Shown here: positions 41,068 to 42,632 of the stretch, one piece after another
Numbering within the stretch: the stretch's first letter is position 1
Layout of the letters: the number at the start of each line of letters is the position of its first letter
Assembly (NCBI GenBank): GCA_003008705.1
Contig: PDUO01000061.1
Location: 215,997 to 258,628, forward strand
DNA from: Pezicula radicicola
Lineage: Eukaryota > Ascomycota > Leotiomycetes > Helotiales > Dermateaceae
Direction of reading: 5' to 3'
Length of the DNA: 42,632 bases
Made by a program: the position numbers and the translations under genes
Notes under the pieces: generated by a model
What the model was told of the DNA's origin: nothing
What the model saw: the letters and a program-made list of their open reading frames with translations, nothing else
Databases searched by the model: none

Positions 41068-42289
41068 TTCTCGACCGAGGCCACAGACCTCTAAGAAGTG
41101 TGGAACTTGAAGCAGCGAAAGAATTTGTTTAGGAAATGATGCACTCTTTTTCAGTCTAAATTTCTGCTTTCTGAGTCATTACTATGATTTCCTTCGAGTG
41201 TTAGAAAATATCAAAATCCAAGAGGTCCTACGACCAATATCTCCTGGGTGGGAACAAGATGAATACTCTGATGGATTCCCTAGTCATATCGGATAGGATT
41301 GGAAATGTTCATTACATTGTCGTGATGGCCATCTATAGATCCAAGAGCAGAAAGAGACGCGCTCTTAAATAGGCTTAACAAATGCAAGTTGTTATAATAG
41401 CAGGAATTGTTGAGGTTTCAGGCTAAGGATCACGTGCAACAATTGGGCTAATAAAGACTGAATTGACTGCTGTTCTATAGTAGTAGGTAGCCTGTATTTA
41501 TAGCTGTCAAGTGCCTTGAAGCCTGCGCCTATAGTATAGGTTTCAGCTCCCTGTACTGCTGAATTCTACAGCTGTATCGGCACCTCCGGTGGCAACTTAT
41601 AGAGCTGAAGCTTTCAGGGTTCCCTACAGCACTTCTTTAGCTGTGGTAAACGCCTTGATTGATTGATTTATTCAATTTTACACCCGTTCTAGCAGCCTTA
41701 AGGCCGCTATACAGGGTTATATAAGGCTAGATCTCTATAAAGATATAAGGTTTATCGATTCTTAATTGCTATCGCTTTACGAATCTCTTACTCACAGCTA
41801 GATTTTTTCCACATAGTCCAGTCGTTATTAGCACCGGCGTACGGCCCAATACAAAAGAGAGAAAGCCCATCTGCGGCGGTAACAACTTACCAGTTATAAC
41901 CATGTGTCAGCCGGAAATCAGGTGACTTGTGGACACGTTTAAGCCCACTTTTTATGTGTATATATACCTACTTTAGACCTCACTTTATTCTGCAATCGAG
42001 TCAACCTTCAAAAGTCTGATACCATGATTACGCTTGTGGCCCGAGTACACGATTCCCTGAGCCTTTTGCCCTGTTAGTCGACAATGAACTTTAAAGGTGC
42101 CATCGATAAACCCATATATCCCGTTGACCCCGCAGATCGATTTTACCGCTTTTGTATATGCCTCCAGCCTCGTATAATCAGTTAAGAGTCGGTGCCAGCG
42201 AAGGTGCTCCTTAAAGCGGTTGCAAAGATATATAACCGTATCATTGAAAACGATACTCAGCCAGGAAGGTAGACTAGTTTTCTAGGGAA
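41068..42289. other. Gene-free region after the cluster
   Basis: 3' UTR of the NmrA-like gene, then about 1.1 kb with no supported gene. 41480-41650 carries loose AGCTGT/CTATAG-type repeats that recall the MITE interiors but lack ends. No tRNA found. Confidence 0.45.
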
Positions 42290-42632
42290 GTAAGAAGTAA
42301 ACTATAGTTATAACTATAACTACTAAGGTTAAATATATTATAATAAGCTATATAACTAAATAAGTTATATAATTAAATAAGAATAATAGATAGTATAGAT
42401 TCTTTATAATTTAGAGTTTAATAAATATATTACTAAGAACTATTAAATAATAAATATATAAAGAGATAACTAAAGTATAATAACTTTAACTAAGAATCTA
42501 TATCTTATAAAATAATTAAAATATATTATTATTTTATATTATTATATTTATAATCTATAAGAAAAGAATAAAGTAAATATTAAGTATATATTTATAAAAG
42601 AGATAATAATAAATAAATTATTTAAATTATTT
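42290..42632. repeat. RIP-degraded AT-only island at window end
   Basis: Same signature as 1-1375: A/T with C only before T and G only after A, and no CpA, TpG or CpG seen. It continues beyond the window. Confidence 0.8.

Noticed and set aside
41480..41650. Third TA-type MITE
   Set aside because: Loose similarity to the 23-bp repeat only; no TGGAGGATT ends or TA flanks seen.
1..42632. tRNA, rRNA and CRISPR-like arrays
   Set aside because: I found no cloverleaf with a T-loop consensus, no rRNA core sequence and no regularly spaced repeat-spacer array. The 23-bp repeats at 27570-27740 are contiguous, without spacers.

Overview
The window reads as nuclear DNA of a filamentous ascomycete (Pezizomycotina). 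Genes carry short (about 50-95 nt) GT-AG introns. The gene families are typical of such fungi: HET-domain proteins, Zn2Cys6 regulators, a six-exon anion:cation symporter, a Baeyer-Villiger monooxygenase and an NmrA-like protein. Several AT-only islands have almost no CpA, TpG or CpG, the footprint of repeat-induced point mutation (RIP). Splicing was rebuilt by hand; every multi-exon model below closes in frame. A more precise placement (for example Leotiomycetes) would be a guess. One ambiguous base (n) lies at 16301.

Layout. 1-1.4 kb: RIP-destroyed DNA. 1.9-8.1 kb: two HET-domain genes on the minus strand with a shared 43-bp box upstream. 8.7-12.9 kb: a divergent pair of unrecognised genes, one a Ser/Pro-rich low-complexity protein and one an acidic/coiled membrane protein. 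13-15 kb: LTR-like repeats and tandem duplications. 15.2-16.6 kb: a small five-exon Zn2Cys6 protein. 16.8-17.3 kb: a RIP-altered repeat whose less altered sister is at 24.9 kb.

17.4-23.6 kb: a compact module of an MFS symporter (minus), a divergently transcribed 691-aa Zn2Cys6/fungal TF (plus), and an isocitrate lyase/PEP mutase-family enzyme (minus). The shared promoter holds three TCGCGCCG sites and a perfect CRE/E-box-like inverted repeat. This looks like uptake, control and C-C bond cleavage of an organic acid (inference).

23.6-32 kb: repeat-rich accessory DNA. It holds a hAT-type MITE with a perfect 8-bp target duplication, a tautomerase relic broken just after its start, a TA-flanked MITE built of 23-bp repeats, and a spliced organomercurial-lyase-like (MerB-like) gene in which the Asp99 position is Gly.

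32-41 kb: a second module of a metallo-beta-lactamase-fold lactonase-like enzyme, a type I Baeyer-Villiger monooxygenase, a Zn2Cys6 regulator, a lipocalin-like protein and an NmrA-like protein. Three promoters in this module carry TGCCGA/TCGGCA sites, densely clustered in two of them (five in about 116 bp and five in about 68 bp). This suggests one regulon. Chemically, a ketone-to-lactone-to-hydroxy-acid route is attractive but unproven. A second TA-flanked MITE with 73-bp terminal inverted repeats sits 154 bp upstream of the regulator's start codon. The window ends in another RIP island from about 42.29 kb.
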